Assembly (NCBI RefSeq): GCF_900113065.1
Contig: NZ_FOOA01000002.1
Coordinates: 124,001-188,000 of the forward strand
Reading direction: 5' to 3'
Length of the DNA: 64,000 nucleotides
Source of the DNA: Aureimonas phyllosphaerae
GTDB taxonomy: Bacteria; Pseudomonadota; Alphaproteobacteria; Rhizobiales; Rhizobiaceae
Shown here: piece by piece, positions 55,853 through 64,000 of the stretch
How the letters are laid out: the number at the start of each line of letters is the position of its first letter
Position numbering within the stretch: the first letter of the stretch is position 1
The notes under the pieces: generated by a model
Told to the model about the DNA's origin: nothing
Databases searched by the model: none
Seen by the model: only the letters and a program-made list of their open reading frames with translations
Translations under genes and position numbers: made by a program

Positions 55853-56257
55853 GCGGCCGAATGACTTTCTGAATGGAGCCGGCGCGTCTAACGCGCTGGC
55901 TTTTTTCATGCGCCAGCGAGCGGTCTACGGCCTCGCTTAGACGAATCTCTTGAAGATCGGTTTCTGTCGGCAATCCAGAAGACCATCAGACTGCCCCGCT
56001 TAGCGAAAAAATCGACCTTAGAAAACGGGGCGAACCTCCGGCAAAAATCGGGCGGTCTGGCAGATGATTGACGGTGGACCTTCCCAACCTCCCTGAGGAT
56101 GAGGACATCGCTTTCACGCGCCCGCGCCGACGTCGTGACCAAACTGTGACAAAAACTCGAAGAAGCAAACTCCGCTCCCATCGAACGCGATAAAATCGCG
56201 GAACCGCATTCGAAATGCTGTCGTTAGGCGTGCATCCATCATCAAGGAGTGCATCAA
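55853..56257. other. Non-coding stretch between icd and the PRC-barrel-like gene
   Basis: Apart from the icd terminator, 350 bases hold no supported gene. They are more A+T-rich than the surroundings and contain two inverted repeats: GCCCCG (around 55995) against CGGGGC (around 56027), and CGCGAT-AAA-ATCGCG at 56186-56200. They must include the promoter of the 56258 gene, and a small RNA is possible. Confidence 0.5.
55877..55906 (+). terminator. Intrinsic terminator after icd
   Basis: AGCCGGCGCG-tctaa-CGCGCTGGCT forms a 10-bp stem with one G-U pair and runs into TTTTTT. It is a strong terminator. Confidence 0.92.
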
Positions 56258-56623
56258 ATGCATCGCATGATTCTCGCCGCCACCAGCGTTCTCCTTCTCT
56301 CCGGCGCCGCCGTTCAGGCCCAGCAGGCCGCCGTCGAGGTGAACGAGAACGTCATGCTCACGCCTTGGAACAAGTCGGTCGACGCTGTCGAAGGCGCCAA
56401 GGTGCTGAAGAGCGGTGACGGCGTCGAGCTTGGCGAAGTCGAGGCGGTTCTGGGCACGGATGCCAACACCCCTGTTGCCCTTGTGGTCGACTTCAAGGGC
56501 ACGACCACCGGCTTCACCGGCTCCAAGGTAATCCCGATCGACCGCTTCTCACCGGACGGCAACCGTCTGACGCTGACGACCTCGGCCGCCGAGATCGCTT
56601 CGTTCCCGAGCTACAACGGCTGA
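56258..56623 (+). CDS. Secreted PRC-barrel-like protein
   Basis: A 121-residue exported protein with a signal peptide (MHRMILAATSVLLLSGAAVQAQ, cleavage about residues 20-22). The mature part, including VLKSGDGVELGEVEAVLG, VALVVDFKG and VIPIDRFSPDGNRLTLTTSAAEIASFP, has the strand pattern of PRC-barrel domains. These are common in small periplasmic proteins of alphaproteobacteria. AAGGAG sits 8 bases before the ATG at 56258. The function is unknown. It lies behind a long regulatory-looking gap. Confidence 0.78.
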   Translation: MHRMILAATSVLLLSGAAVQAQQAAVEVNENVMLTPWNKSVDAVEGAKVLKSGDGVELGEVEAVLGTDANTPVALVVDFKGTTTGFTGSKVIPIDRFSPDGNRLTLTTSAAEIASFPSYNG

Positions 56624-56631
56624 CGAAAATG

Positions 56632-56657
56632 AAAAGGGCGCCGAGAGGCGCCCTTTT
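56632..56657. terminator. Bidirectional terminator between PRC-like gene and alaS
   Basis: AGGGCGCC-gaga-GGCGCCCT is a perfect 8-bp stem flanked by AAAA on the left and TTTTTG on the right, so it serves both convergent transcripts. Confidence 0.93.
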
Positions 56658-56687
56658 TGTTCGAGATGTTGGCCGGCGGGTCGCCGG

Positions 56688-59342
56688 TCAGGCTGCAAGC
56701 CTGGCTTCAATGGCCGCGATCGCCTCGTCGGCCTTGTCCGCATCCGGACCTCCGGCCTGCGCCATGTCAGGACGGCCGCCGCCGCCCTTGCCTCCCATCG
56801 CCTCCGAAGCGGCACGGACCAGATCGACTGCGCTGACGCGCTCGGTGAGATCGGCCGTGACACCGACGACGACGCTCGCCTTGCCGTCCGTGACGCTCAC
56901 GAAGGCGACGACGCCGGAGCCGAGGGCGGCCTTCGCATCGTCCACCATCCCCTTCAGGTCCTTTGCGGCGATACCGTCCAGCACGCGTCCAATGAACGAG
57001 ATGCCGCCGATGTCCTTCGGGGCGGACGACGACGACGAACCGTCGCCGGCCAGCGCCAGCTTCTTCTTCGCCTCGGTCAGTTCGCGCTCCAGGCGCCGAC
57101 GCTCCTCGACCAGCAAGTCGATGCGATCTGCGATCTCGGCTGGGCCAACCTTCAGCGAGGCGGCGATCCGGCGGACGCGCGCATCCTGCTCCAGGAAGTA
57201 ATCTCGCGCCGCCGCGCCAGTCAGCGCTTCGACGCGGCGCACGCCGGCGCCCACCGCGCTCTCGGAGACGACATGGACGAGGCCGATGTCGCCCGTCGCC
57301 CGTGCATGGGTGCCGCCGCAGAGCTCGATCGAGTAGGCCGCCTTCGTGCTGCCGTCCTTGGCCCCACCCATGGACACGACGCGGACCTCGTCGCCGTACT
57401 TCTCGCCGAACAGCGCCATCGCGCCCAGCGCGATCGCGTCGTCGACCGCCATCAGCCGTGTCTCGACCGGCGTGTTCTCACGGATCACGTCGTTGGCGAG
57501 CGCCTCGATACGAGCGAGTTCGTCCGCTTCGACGGGCTTGGGATGCGAGAAGTCGAATCGAAGGCGGTCGGGCGAGACCATCGAGCCCTTCTGTGCGACG
57601 TGCGTGCCGAGCACTTCGCGCAGGCCTTCGTGCAGCAGATGAGTCGCCGAATGATTGGCGCGGATACGGGTGCGGCGCTCGTGATCGACGACGAGCCCCA
57701 GCGGTGCACCGACCTTCAGCGTGCCCTCGACGACCTTGCCGCGATGGATGAAGAGGCCGTCGGCCACCTTCTGGGTGTCGGTCACCGCGAAGCGAACGCC
57801 CTCGCCCTTCATAAAGCCGGTGTCGCCGACCTGACCGCCGGACTCGGCGTAGAACGGCGTCTGATTGAGGACGACCGCAACCTCCTCGCCTGCCGCAGCG
57901 CTCTCGACTTCCTTGCCGCCTTGCACGATCGCGCGGACCTGGGCTTCGGCGGTCTCGGTGTCGTAGCCAAGGAACTCGGTGGCGCCCTCGCGCTCGCGGA
58001 TCGAGAACCAGATCGTTTCCGCCGCGGCTTCGCCGGAGCCGGCCCAGCTGGCCCGCGCCTCGGCCTTCTGGCGCTGCATGGCGGAGTTGAAGGCGTCGAG
58101 ATCGACGCCGACGCCGCGAGCGCGCAGCGCGTCCTGCGTCAGGTCGAGCGGGAAGCCATAGGTGTCGTAGAGCTTGAAGGCCGTCTCGCCGTCGAGCATG
58201 TCGCCCTGGCCCAGCGAGCCCGACGCGTCGTTCAGCAGCGACAGGCCGCGGTCGAGGGTGACGAGGAAACGCTTCTCCTCGAGCTTCAGCGTCTCGGAGA
58301 TGAGGGCCTCGGCGCGGGTGAGTTCCGGATAGGCGCGGCCCATCTCGGCCACCAATGTCGGCAGGACCTTGTAGATCACCGGCTCGCGCGCGCCGAGCAG
58401 CTTCGCGTGGCGCATGGCGCGGCGCATGATGCGACGCAGGACATAGCCGCGACCCTCGTTCGACGGCAACACGCCGTCGGCGATCAGGAAGGCCGTGGCG
58501 CGCAGATGGTCGGCAATGACGCGATGCGAGGCGAGCGCATCGCCTTCGGCGCGCGACCCGATGGCTTCCTCGACCGCTGCGATCAGTCGACGGAAGAGGT
58601 CGGTCTCGTAGTTCGAGGTGACGCCCTGGAGGATCGCGGCCATGCGCTCGAGGCCCATGCCGGTGTCGATCGACGGCCTCGGCAGGTTCAGGCGCTCGCC
58701 CGGCGAGACCTGCTCGAACTGCATGAAGACGAGGTTCCAGAACTCGAGGAAGCGGTCGCCGTCCTCCTCCGCCGAGCCCGGCGGTCCGCCCCAGACGCTC
58801 TCGCCCTGGTCGTAGAAGATTTCCGAGCAGGGGCCGCAGGGCCCGGTCTCGCCCATGGTCCAGAAGTTGTCGGAGGTCGGAATGCGGATGATGCGATCAT
58901 CGGAGAAGCCGGCGATCGACTTCCACAGCTTCGCCGCCTCGTCGTCCTCGGAATAGACGGTGACGAGGAGGCGCGACTTGTCGAGCGCGAACTCCTTGGT
59001 GACGAGATTCCAGGCGAGGCTGATCGCCTCCTCCTTGAAATAGTCGCCGAAGGAGAAGTTGCCGAGCATCTCGAAGAAGGTGTGGTGCCGGGCGGTGTAG
59101 CCGACATTGTCGAGATCGTTGTGCTTGCCGCCAGCCCGCACGACCTTCTGGGCGGTCGTGGCGCGCGTGTACGGGCGCTTCTCGAGACCCGTGAAGACGT
59201 TCTTGAACTGCACCATGCCGGCGTTCGTGAACATCAGGGTCGGATCGTTGCGAGGGACCAGCGGCGAGGACGCGACCGGTTCGTGCCCGTTCTTCGCGAA
59301 GTACTGGAGGAACGTCGACCGGATCTCGTTCACGCCGCTCAT
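56688..59342 (-). CDS. alaS: Alanyl-tRNA synthetase
   Basis: An 884-residue class II synthetase. The catalytic core begins [29 protein letters not shown] and shows motif 2 and 3 features ([30 protein letters not shown]). The editing domain has [18 protein letters not shown] and the [13 protein letters not shown] zinc-like site. The C-terminal C-Ala domain ends with a Gly-rich [16 protein letters not shown]. Length is standard. It stands alone on the minus strand. Confidence 0.98.
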   Translation of the reverse strand: MSGVNEIRSTFLQYFAKNGHEPVASSPLVPRNDPTLMFTNAGMVQFKNVFTGLEKRPYTRATTAQKVVRAGGKHNDLDNVGYTARHHTFFEMLGNFSFGDYFKEEAISLAWNLVTKEFALDKSRLLVTVYSEDDEAAKLWKSIAGFSDDRIIRIPTSDNFWTMGETGPCGPCSEIFYDQGESVWGGPPGSAEEDGDRFLEFWNLVFMQFEQVSPGERLNLPRPSIDTGMGLERMAAILQGVTSNYETDLFRRLIAAVEEAIGSRAEGDALASHRVIADHLRATAFLIADGVLPSNEGRGYVLRRIMRRAMRHAKLLGAREPVIYKVLPTLVAEMGRAYPELTRAEALISETLKLEEKRFLVTLDRGLSLLNDASGSLGQGDMLDGETAFKLYDTYGFPLDLTQDALRARGVGVDLDAFNSAMQRQKAEARASWAGSGEAAAETIWFSIREREGATEFLGYDTETAEAQVRAIVQGGKEVESAAAGEEVAVVLNQTPFYAESGGQVGDTGFMKGEGVRFAVTDTQKVADGLFIHRGKVVEGTLKVGAPLGLVVDHERRTRIRANHSATHLLHEGLREVLGTHVAQKGSMVSPDRLRFDFSHPKPVEADELARIEALANDVIRENTPVETRLMAVDDAIALGAMALFGEKYGDEVRVVSMGGAKDGSTKAAYSIELCGGTHARATGDIGLVHVVSESAVGAGVRRVEALTGAAARDYFLEQDARVRRIAASLKVGPAEIADRIDLLVEERRRLERELTEAKKKLALAGDGSSSSSAPKDIGGISFIGRVLDGIAAKDLKGMVDDAKAALGSGVVAFVSVTDGKASVVVGVTADLTERVSAVDLVRAASEAMGGKGGGGRPDMAQAGGPDADKADEAIAAIEARLAA

Positions 59343-59491
59343 GGAAAACCTTCAAGGCTTGGATAGGATCGCGGCGCAGGAACGCCGCAGCGCCAGCCTT
59401 TTAGCGAGGGGCCGAAACCCTGTCCATGCTCGCGCGCGACGGCCTACGGGCAACGCGCAAGCGACGCCGAGTTCCGGCAATCTGCTGACGA

Positions 59492-60247
59492 TCAGAGACG
59501 GAACACGAGTTCCATCCGGTCGGCAGGAAAGCGCGAGCGCATCGCCTGCACCGGGCGATCCTCGGCATCGACGTCGACGGCGCTGGAGACGAGGACGATG
59601 CTGTCGGGGGGCAGGTCAAGATGCTCGGCATCCACCGGATGCACGCGCTCGGCCGTGATTCGGGTCTCAAGCCGACGGTAGTCCGGCAATCCGTGCCGCC
59701 TGAGAGCCTCGGTGATCGATCCGGTCTCGGCATAGTCGCGCACGATGTTGGGAAAGCGATCCGCCGGGAAATACCCGGTCGAGACCGAGAGCGGCAGGCC
59801 GCTGGCGACGGACAGCGTGTCGAGCCGGGCCAGCGCCGCGCCGAGCGGGCAGTTCAGCAAGGCGGCCAGCGCCTGATCCGCGCGCACCGTTTCGGATCGG
59901 ATCAGACGTCCGGCAGGCCGCTGACCCTGCGCCGTGACGTTCTCGGAGAAGCGCGTTCGCAGGCCGACCGGGTAGGCAAGACGCGGAGCAGATGCGTTGA
60001 CGAAGGTGCCGCGCCCCCGCTCCGACCGAAGAAGCCCTTCGGCCGCCAGCGACTGGATGGCCCGACGAACAGTGTGCCGGTTGACCGCATACCGCTCGGC
60101 AAGTTCCGTTTCGGGTGGAAGTTGATTGGAGACCGAACCGTCGGCGATGCTGGCGCGAATGCGGTCCGCCACGCGTCGCCAGCGCGTCACCCCCTCGTCC
60201 GCATCGTTCATTCCGTCGGGCTCCGTTTGACCGCGCGCCGCCGTCAT
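59492..60247 (-). CDS. phnF: Phosphonate metabolism GntR-family regulator PhnF
   Basis: A 251-residue HutC/FarR-type GntR regulator. The N-terminal winged helix-turn-helix (LAERYAVNRHTVRRAIQSLAAEGLLRSERGRGTFV, about residues 48-82) is followed by a UTRA ligand-binding domain. Its placement divergent from phnG with an 85-base gap is the standard PhnF position. It probably represses the C-P lyase operon when phosphonate or phosphate status does not call for it. Confidence 0.92.
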   Translation of the reverse strand: MTAARGQTEPDGMNDADEGVTRWRRVADRIRASIADGSVSNQLPPETELAERYAVNRHTVRRAIQSLAAEGLLRSERGRGTFVNASAPRLAYPVGLRTRFSENVTAQGQRPAGRLIRSETVRADQALAALLNCPLGAALARLDTLSVASGLPLSVSTGYFPADRFPNIVRDYAETGSITEALRRHGLPDYRRLETRITAERVHPVDAEHLDLPPDSIVLVSSAVDVDAEDRPVQAMRSRFPADRMELVFRL

Positions 60248-60292
60248 AGAGGTGTCACCATCGAGGCGCTATACCTTCCCCGTTCAGATCGG

Positions 60293-60314
60293 TAGTCTAG
60301 ACAAATAGACAACT
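60293..60314. promoter_or_regulatory. Candidate PhnF operator in the phnF-phnG gap
   Basis: The palindrome GTCTAGAC (60295-60302, in the wider TAGTCTAGACAA) resembles the operators of HutC-type GntR regulators, and TAGAC recurs at 60306-60310. It is only about 31 bases before phnG, where bound PhnF could block transcription. The protein-site match is inference. Confidence 0.55.
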
Positions 60315-60332
60315 GGAAGCGGGTCGTACTTG

Positions 60333-60809
60333 ATGCCTCAAACCGCCACCCCCTCGCACATGCGAACTGAGGATGCCCGCAAGCGCGCCATAAACGCGCT
60401 GGCGCTCGCACCGCGAAGCTTCCTGAAGGATCGCTTTGCTGGTTTCGCGAAGGAGGTGCCGCCGGCCCTGCCTGTTCGCGGGCCGGAGGTCGGCCTCGTC
60501 ATGCTGCGCGGACGCGCCGGCGGCGGTGGTGCGGCATTCAATCTCGGAGAGGCCAGCGTCTGCCGCGCCACGGTGCGGCTCGCGACCGGCGAGGTTGGGC
60601 ACGCGATGATCCTCGGGCGTGATACCGAGACTGCCCGCATTGCCGCTCACCTCGACGCCCTCTGGCAGACCGATGCCTGGCGCGACCGGATCGAGACCGA
60701 GATCGTGACACCGGCGCTCGCCGCCGATGCCGAGGCGCTGGAGCGCCGCGCCGAGGAGACGGAAGCCACCCGCGTCGATTTCTTCACCGTCGCCCGAGGC
60801 GAGGATTGA
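60333..60809 (+). CDS. phnG: C-P lyase core subunit PhnG
   Basis: A 158-residue subunit of the PhnG-PhnH-PhnI-PhnJ complex, which makes and cleaves ribose-triphosphate-linked phosphonates. Recognised by GPEVGLVMLRGRAGGGGAAFNLGEASVCRATVRLATGEVGHAMILGRD, a PhnG hallmark. The ATG at 60333 is used; an ATG at 60360 (MRTEDARKRA) is an alternative start. It is the first gene of the operon, 5 bases before phnH. Confidence 0.95.
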   Translation: MPQTATPSHMRTEDARKRAINALALAPRSFLKDRFAGFAKEVPPALPVRGPEVGLVMLRGRAGGGGAAFNLGEASVCRATVRLATGEVGHAMILGRDTETARIAAHLDALWQTDAWRDRIETEIVTPALAADAEALERRAEETEATRVDFFTVARGED

Positions 60810-60814
60810 TCGTC

Positions 60815-61420
60815 ATGTCCGCTGCGCTTTCCACAACCGCCGTCTCCGGCGGCTTCAACGATCCGGTCCTCGGATCGCAGGCTGCGTTCCGACGGATCAT
60901 GGGCGCCTTCGCGGAGCCCGGCACGACGATCGACCTCGGCGGCTTCGTTTCCGCGCCGAGCCCCCTGTCGCCCGCGATCGCGACGCTTCTGGCGACGCTC
61001 GCCGACGCGGACGCGCCCGTCTTCCTCGAAACCGACGACGCTGCCGAAACTTTGGCGTGGATCGCCTTCCAGACCGGCGCGGCCGTGCTGGCCGATCCGG
61101 CCGATGCCGCGTTCGCGGTTCTGTCGCCAATGTCGGATCCCAAGCGGTGGGAGCGCTATCCGCTCGGCACCGACGTCTATCCCGACCGCTCCGCGACCCT
61201 GATCCTGCCGGTCGAGGCGCTAGAAGGCGGAGCGTCACTGACTTTGTCCGGCCCCGGCATCGAGACGACGCGCCGCATCGCCCCACTCGGCCTGCCCGCC
61301 GGCTTTATCGCCGCCCGCGCGGCCAATCGCGCACTGTTCCCCCGGGGGCACGACCTCGTTCTGGCTGCCGGCGCGCACTGCCTCGTGCTCCCGCGCACGA
61401 CCTGCGTCGAGGAGGCTTGA
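60815..61420 (+). CDS. phnH: C-P lyase core subunit PhnH
   Basis: A 201-residue subunit of the C-P lyase core complex. It begins with GGFNDPVLGSQAAFRRIMGAFAEPG, the typical PhnH opening, and has a GWERYPLGTDVYPDRSATLI-like segment (KRWERYPLGTDVYPDRSATL) and SGPGIETTRRI. Purely structural within the complex as far as known. One base separates its stop from phnI. Confidence 0.95.
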   Translation: MSAALSTTAVSGGFNDPVLGSQAAFRRIMGAFAEPGTTIDLGGFVSAPSPLSPAIATLLATLADADAPVFLETDDAAETLAWIAFQTGAAVLADPADAAFAVLSPMSDPKRWERYPLGTDVYPDRSATLILPVEALEGGASLTLSGPGIETTRRIAPLGLPAGFIAARAANRALFPRGHDLVLAAGAHCLVLPRTTCVEEA

Positions 61421-61421
61421 G

Positions 61422-62501
61422 ATGTACGTAGCCGTCAAAGGCGGTGAAGCCGCCATCCAGAAGGCGCACCGGCTGCTCGCCGACCGTCGCCGCGGAGACC
61501 GGAGCGTGCCGGCCCTGACGATCGAGCAGATCGCGTCGCAGCTTGCGCTCGGTGTCGACCGCGTAATGGCGGAAGGCTCGCTCTACGATCCCGACCTCGC
61601 GGCGCTAGCCATCCGCCAATCCCGGGGCGACCTCATCGAGGCGATCTTCCTCCTGCGGGCGTTCCGGACAACTCTTTCCCGCTTCCGCGCCGCCGAGCCG
61701 CTCGACACCGGCGCGATGCGGCTGGAGCGACGCATTTCGGCGACCTACAAGGACCTTCCCGGCGGCCAGCTTCTCGGTCCGACCTTCGACTACACCCACC
61801 GTCTGCTCGACCCGGCGATGGCGCGCGACGAAGACGTCGCGGAGCCGGAGCGCCGCGCCGCACCGACCGCCGTCGCGCCCCGCGTGACCGATCTCCTCGG
61901 CGCGGAAGGCCTGATGGAGGACGATGGCGAACCCGGCGGCGAGCCCGGCGACATCACGCGCGATCCGCTCGATTTTCCGGCCGGACGCGACCTGCGGCTG
62001 CAGGCGCTGGCGCGCGGCGACGAGGGTTTCCTCCTGGCGCTCGGGTATTCGACGCAGCGCGGCTACGGGCGCACCCATCCCTTCGTCGGCGAAATCCGAA
62101 TCGGGCTGGTGGAAGTCGAGGTCGAGCTCCCCGAACTCGGCTTCGCCATCACCATCGGGCGCGTTCGCGTCACGGAATGTCAGATGGTGGCACAGTTCAC
62201 CGGTGGTCCCGACGAGCCTGCCCGCTTCTCGCGCGGCTACGGCCTCGTGTTCGGGCAGTCGGAGCGAAAGGCGATGGCGATGAGCCTCGTCGACCGCGCG
62301 CTGCGCGCGGACGAGTACGGCGAGGAGCGGCGCAGCCCGGCGCAGGACGAGGAGTTCGTGCTCGAGCACTGCGACAACGTCGCCGCGACCGGCTTCGTCG
62401 AGCACCTCAAGCTGCCCCACTACGTCGATTTCCAGGCCGAACTCGACCTCGTGCGTCAGCTCAACGCCGAGCGCGACGCCCGTCAGGAGGCAGCCGAATG
62501 A
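61422..62501 (+). CDS. phnI: C-P lyase core subunit PhnI
   Basis: A 359-residue subunit that, in the complex, is the nucleosidase/transferase step: it displaces adenine from ATP to attach the phosphonate to ribose 5-triphosphate. It begins YVAVKGGEAAIQKAHRLLADRRRGDRSVPALTIEQI and contains LALGYSTQRGYGRTHPFVGEIR and FVEHLKLPHYVDFQAELDLVRQL, all typical. GAGGAGG precedes the ATG, and the stop overlaps phnJ (ATGA). Confidence 0.97.
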   Translation: MYVAVKGGEAAIQKAHRLLADRRRGDRSVPALTIEQIASQLALGVDRVMAEGSLYDPDLAALAIRQSRGDLIEAIFLLRAFRTTLSRFRAAEPLDTGAMRLERRISATYKDLPGGQLLGPTFDYTHRLLDPAMARDEDVAEPERRAAPTAVAPRVTDLLGAEGLMEDDGEPGGEPGDITRDPLDFPAGRDLRLQALARGDEGFLLALGYSTQRGYGRTHPFVGEIRIGLVEVEVELPELGFAITIGRVRVTECQMVAQFTGGPDEPARFSRGYGLVFGQSERKAMAMSLVDRALRADEYGEERRSPAQDEEFVLEHCDNVAATGFVEHLKLPHYVDFQAELDLVRQLNAERDARQEAAE

Positions 62502-63373
62502 GCACCGAGCTTCCCGAAATCAACTTCGCCTATCTCGACGAGGCGACCAAGCGCATGATCCGGCGCGCGCTCCTCAAGGGGATCGCGATCCCCGGCTATC
62601 AGGTTCCTTTCGCCAGTCGCGAGATGCCGATGCCCTACGGCTGGGGGACGGGCGGCGTGCAGGTCACCGCAGCGGTGATCGGTCCGGACGACGTTCTGAA
62701 GGTCATCGACCAGGGCGCCGACGATACGACCAACGCGGTGTCGATCCGGGCATTCTTCCAGTCCGTCGCGCGCGTCGCCACGACGACGAAGACGGCGCAA
62801 GCCACGATCATCCAGACCCGCCACCGCATCCCCGAGGTGCCGCTCCGGGCCGGACAGATCCTCGTCTATCAGGTGCCGATCCCCGAGCCCCTGCGCTTCC
62901 TCGAACCGCGCGAGACCGAAACACGGACGATGCACGCGCTCGAGGAATACGGGCTGATGCACGTCAAGCTCTACGAGGACATCGCGCGGCACGGCCATAT
63001 TGCGACCACCTACGCCTATCCGGTGAAGATCGAGGGTCGCTACGTCATGGACCCCTCGCCGATCCCGAAGTTCGACAATCCGAAGATGAACCGCTCGCCG
63101 GCACTCCAGCTCTTCGGGGCGGGCCGCGAGAAGCGCATCTACGCGCTGCCTCCCTACACCGAGGTCGTCAGCCTCGACTTCGAGGACCATCCGTTCCGCG
63201 TCCAGAGTTTCCGCACGCCGTGCGCCCTGTGCGGCTCGACCGGCGTCTATCTCGATGAGGTCCTCACCGACGACCGGGGCGGACGCATGTTCGTCTGCTC
63301 TGACACCGATCACTGCGAGACGCAGCGCGAAGCCGGCGAAACCGGTCTCGCGCTCGGGGAGGCCGCGGAATGA
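62498..63373 (+). CDS. phnJ: Alpha-D-ribose 1-methylphosphonate 5-phosphate C-P-lyase PhnJ
   Basis: A 291-residue radical-SAM-dependent enzyme that breaks the carbon-phosphorus bond. The [4Fe-4S] cysteines sit in the C-terminal CALCGSTGV and FVCSDTDHC segments (Cx2C, then about 21 residues, then Cx5C), the unusual PhnJ arrangement. GGVQVTAAVIGPDDVLKVIDQGADDTTNAVSIR is a strong family marker. It overlaps phnI and phnK by 4 bases each. Confidence 0.97.
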   Translation: MSTELPEINFAYLDEATKRMIRRALLKGIAIPGYQVPFASREMPMPYGWGTGGVQVTAAVIGPDDVLKVIDQGADDTTNAVSIRAFFQSVARVATTTKTAQATIIQTRHRIPEVPLRAGQILVYQVPIPEPLRFLEPRETETRTMHALEEYGLMHVKLYEDIARHGHIATTYAYPVKIEGRYVMDPSPIPKFDNPKMNRSPALQLFGAGREKRIYALPPYTEVVSLDFEDHPFRVQSFRTPCALCGSTGVYLDEVLTDDRGGRMFVCSDTDHCETQREAGETGLALGEAAE

Positions 63374-64000
63374 CCATGGAAACACCTCTCCTCCAGGTCC
63401 GCGACCTTGAAAAGCGCTACGGATCGCGCGTCGGCTGCATCGGCGTCTCGTTCGATCTCTGGCCCGGCGAAGTGCTCGCCATCGTCGGCGAGTCCGGCTC
63501 CGGCAAGACCACTCTCCTGTCGTGCATCTCCGCGCGCCTCGAGCCGACCGCCGGCAGCGTCTCCTATGCCATGCGGGACGGTGTGACCCGCAACCTCGCG
63601 ACCCTCACCGAAGCCGAACGGCGGCTCCTGATGCGGACCGACTGGGGCTTCGTACACCAGAACCCCGCTGACGGGCTGCGCATGCGTGTCTCCGCCGGGG
63701 CGAATGTCGGCGAGCGATTGATGGCGGTCGGCCAGCGTCACTATGGGACGTTGCGCGAGACGGCGCAGGATTGGCTCGGACGCGTCGAGATCGCCGGAAG
63801 CCGCATCGACGATCGGCCGACCGAGTTTTCCGGGGGCATGCGCCAGCGTCTTCAGATCGCCCGCAACCTCGTCACGCACCCGCGCCTAGTCTTCATGGAC
63901 GAGCCGACTGGCGGGCTGGACGTGTCGGTTCAGGCGCGCGTGCTCGATCTCTTGCGCGGCCTCGTCGCCGACCTTGGCCTGTCCGTCATCATCGTGACTC
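63370..64000 (+). CDS. phnK: Phosphonate C-P lyase system ATP-binding protein PhnK (partial)
   Basis: The first 210 codons of an ABC-type ATPase, running off the right edge. Walker A is VGESGSGKTTLLS, the Q-loop is GFVHQNPADGLRM, the signature is FSGGMRQRLQIARN, and Walker B is RLVFMDEPTGGLDVSVQA. PhnK docks on the PhnJ side of the core complex rather than serving a permease. The ATG at 63370 overlaps the phnJ stop (ATGA). Further phn genes are expected beyond the window. Confidence 0.94.
   Translation, partial: MTMETPLLQVRDLEKRYGSRVGCIGVSFDLWPGEVLAIVGESGSGKTTLLSCISARLEPTAGSVSYAMRDGVTRNLATLTEAERRLLMRTDWGFVHQNPADGLRMRVSAGANVGERLMAVGQRHYGTLRETAQDWLGRVEIAGSRIDDRPTEFSGGMRQRLQIARNLVTHPRLVFMDEPTGGLDVSVQARVLDLLRGLVADLGLSVIIVT

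Noticed and set aside
57273-59366. A 697-codon open frame on the plus strand opposite alaS
   Set aside because: It is the mirror of alaS in a high-GC genome where antisense frames stay open. Its translation is Arg/Ala/Asp-rich with no recognisable domain.

Overview
The window is a gene-dense, high-GC stretch of chromosome with about 67 protein genes, 3 tRNA genes and no transposase, integrase, phage gene or CRISPR array that I could see. Gene content points to an alphaproteobacterium of the Hyphomicrobiales (Rhizobiales). Evidence includes an NDUFS4-like complex I subunit, a zeta-type F1-ATPase inhibitor (DUF1476), an Usg-family protein, a twin cold-shock protein coupled to DUF192, a recJ-glpX-hom-alaC block and a purC-purS-purQ-purL-bolA-grxD block. 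The family or genus cannot be fixed from sequence alone.

Layout. 1-7840 is a glycine betaine (or choline) use island. It holds the end of a glutathione-independent formaldehyde dehydrogenase, a betaine/choline-type ABC importer, a YbaK-type tRNA-editing protein, a GbdR-like AraC regulator, and the Rieske oxygenase and reductase of glycine betaine demethylation (GbcA, GbcB). Demethylation releases formaldehyde, which the dehydrogenase would remove. 7874-8920 encodes an unusual ROK-type kinase whose conserved motifs run in circularly permuted order. 9268-13146 holds three tRNAs, the NDUFS4 homologue, DUF192 and cold-shock genes, glyoxalase I and an M15-like lipoprotein. 13219-19201 is a minus-strand block: recJ, glpX, hom, alaC and a lipoprotein. 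19375-23194 has phaC, map, radC and usg.

23340-28683 is a minus-strand operon resembling the maturation genes of CO dehydrogenase-type molybdenum hydroxylases: a flavin reductase, a CoxD-like ATPase, a CoxE-like VWA protein, XdhC split over two genes, and a molybdopterin-binding/nucleotidyltransferase fusion. No structural Mo-enzyme genes are present in the window. 28906-36656 is a branched-chain amino acid type ABC transporter (livGFHM), DUF3140, two substrate-binding proteins and a P1 peptidase. 36742-48035 holds purB, an EEP nuclease/phosphatase, cardiolipin synthase, an alpha/beta hydrolase that lacks its nucleophile serine, an HpcH aldolase, the ATPase inhibitor, and the purine operon with two embedded small lipoprotein genes, followed by bolA and grxD.

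48178-59342 is mixed housekeeping: an MFS exporter, inositol monophosphatase family, ttcA, rpsD, a tiny Pmp3 membrane protein, a secreted protein, murI, trmJ, icd, a PRC-barrel-like secreted protein and alaS. 59492-64000 is the start of a carbon-phosphorus lyase operon: phnF divergent from phnGHIJ and a truncated phnK.

The strongest candidates for something under-described are the permuted ROK kinase, the orphan Cox-type maturation operon, the serine-less hydrolase, and an exact 10-bp direct repeat at 22-bp period upstream of the betaine importer. All functional assignments come from reading the translated sequence; no database search was possible.
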